A stretch of 64,000 nucleotides of DNA from Siphlonurus alternatus (Eukaryota > Arthropoda > Insecta > Ephemeroptera > Siphlonuridae): NCBI GenBank assembly GCA_949825025.1, contig OX463782.1, positions 28,250,759 to 28,314,758 of the forward strand. Reading direction: 5' to 3'. A model generated the notes under the pieces. It was not told the DNA's origin and ran no database searches. It saw only the letters and a program-made list of their open reading frames with translations. Shown piece by piece: positions 62,762 through 64,000 of the stretch. A program made the position numbers and the translations under genes. The first letter of the stretch is position 1, and each line of letters begins with the position of its first letter.

Positions 62762-64000
62762 CCTCTAGTCATTTTTATCTTTCAACTTGGTATTATATAG
62801 GTTATAGGTCAAAAAAGTGGTACATGTTGCAATTATAAAGAAAAAAGTGTTGCACGTTGATTGAAGTGCTATCATGATGTAGCTTGTGGTACGTCATTTG
62901 TGACAGATTGGTCTAGAAAAAGAAAAGGATTAATGCAGTCATGTGAAAAAATATTTAGCTCGACTCAACGAGCAAATATATTATATAACTTTTAGTTACT
63001 GTCTCTCTTCTGACAGGCAGAATTTTTAATCATATTACTTACGCCTGAAATGAGCAAACGAGGATTTTTTTTTAATAATTAAATAATATTGCTTTGTGTT
63101 TTACCCAGAAAACAAAAGTTGAATGTAAGTTTATAAATAATGATACTCAAACAAATTATATTTTTATACAAAAATTGAAAACAAAATATATATATTGATC
63201 CGAGAGCTATTAAATCTAGATAAATATGTCATCTCCGGTACAAGTCAGTCTAGTAACTGTCTAATTGAAGGTAAATTTTTGTAATTAACAAAAATGACAT
63301 CTTTCATTTGCTGACCTTAATTATTTTGTTGAGTTAAATCTTTACAAAAGAACTCGTACCATAAAAGCAATATTTTTACAGAGTGCACACAAAATCTGAC
63401 GTGAGTATAGTTAGAAACTGAATATGGCTTGTGACAACAAAAGATCTTTGTCCTTTGCGTCCAGTATGAGATATACGATACTATGTAAAGGAAAGCAGTT
63501 TTTGAAAATTCTCATTTTAAAATGTTCCTCCTTTATTCTAATAGATTTTGTATAAGATGAGTTCCACTTTGATGTCGGAAGCAGGCAACCACGACATTTG
63601 GAAAGTGCGGGCAAGTGACCTCAGGCCAGCCTCACCACTCTCATCTCCATCGCAAATTAGAAACAAAAGTACTCTTTTTTTTTTTGTGAGAGACAAACCG
63701 AGAACGTGATGAATTTTACATCAACTGCTGCTAAGTGCGAGTAATCTGGAGAGAGAAGCAAAATTAATATGTACCATGTGTGGCTCTTTTGATGAACATA
63801 AGTACGCGGATAAAGGTTGGGTGTACAGAGAGGAAATGAGAAAATGCATTTTTTCTTATTTATTTATTATATTTCTCTCATGTTACATAATAAAATAGTT
63901 GGCAGATGATACTAACACAATCATATATATAGAGAACAAAACTCTTATATACTTTTGCCTGCTCTATCTGTCCAGAGACCAAAATTTTCAGACCTTCGCG

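Overview
The window is 64 kb of strongly A+T-rich nuclear DNA from an animal, most likely an arthropod. No conventional protein-coding gene can be supported in it. The longest open frame is about 122 codons. None of the open frames has a recognisable full domain, a convincing exon chain or codon use unlike its surroundings. The animal origin rests on the type of nuclear tRNA-Asp, on very long GA/CT microsatellites, on small foldback DNA transposons and on a dispersed repeat whose G+C-rich 3' part resembles retroposon tails I associate with arthropod genomes. I cannot name the species; a crustacean-like genome is only a guess. The window is best read as intergenic DNA or the inside of very long introns.

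Layout. 1-3.6 kb is A+T-rich sequence with a G+C-rich patch near 1.9-2.06 kb, closed by a (CT)41 array at 3.64 kb. 3.7-11 kb holds a patch near 4.56-4.85 kb with an RFX-type X-box, a G+C-rich patch at 7.0-7.7 kb with a CCAAT box and a G-rich hairpin, and a (GA)n array at 10.96 kb. 12.1 kb has a cluster of GGCGCC-type insulator-like motifs. 13.65-14.0 kb is a dispersed-repeat fragment followed by the first copy of a foldback element. 14.7-17.1 kb has two CCAAT-CRE modules, an inverted-repeat element and a 41-bp tandem duplication. 20-25.5 kb has two perfect palindromes, a small inverted-repeat element and a leucine-rich-repeat-like relic at 24.1 kb. 28-32.1 kb has CT/GA arrays, the fullest copy of the dispersed repeat, an (AT)n tract and a cluster of ETS motifs. 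33.6-34.0 kb carries the second, better preserved foldback copy. 43.3-44.9 kb has a TTAA-flanked foldback element, a split 66-bp repeat and another inverted-repeat element. 47.6-47.85 kb is promoter-like. 54-60.2 kb has three more long CT/GA arrays, a hAT-type non-autonomous transposon with a perfect 8-bp target duplication, and the only confident genes: two tRNA-Asp(GTC) genes facing each other tail to tail at 56.2-56.4 kb.

How the parts relate. The two tRNA genes form a 72-bp-arm inverted repeat. Each has the same 14-bp sequence about 90 bp upstream, so either an upstream control element is conserved or a larger inverted duplication has decayed. The palindrome TGACGTCA (full cAMP-response element) occurs 14 times. 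Seven of these are inside three foldback elements of two families, next to a shared AAGTCCTT-like motif. Mobile elements therefore seem to be spreading a CRE-containing module in this locus. Counts and percentages quoted are hand counts; no searches were run.
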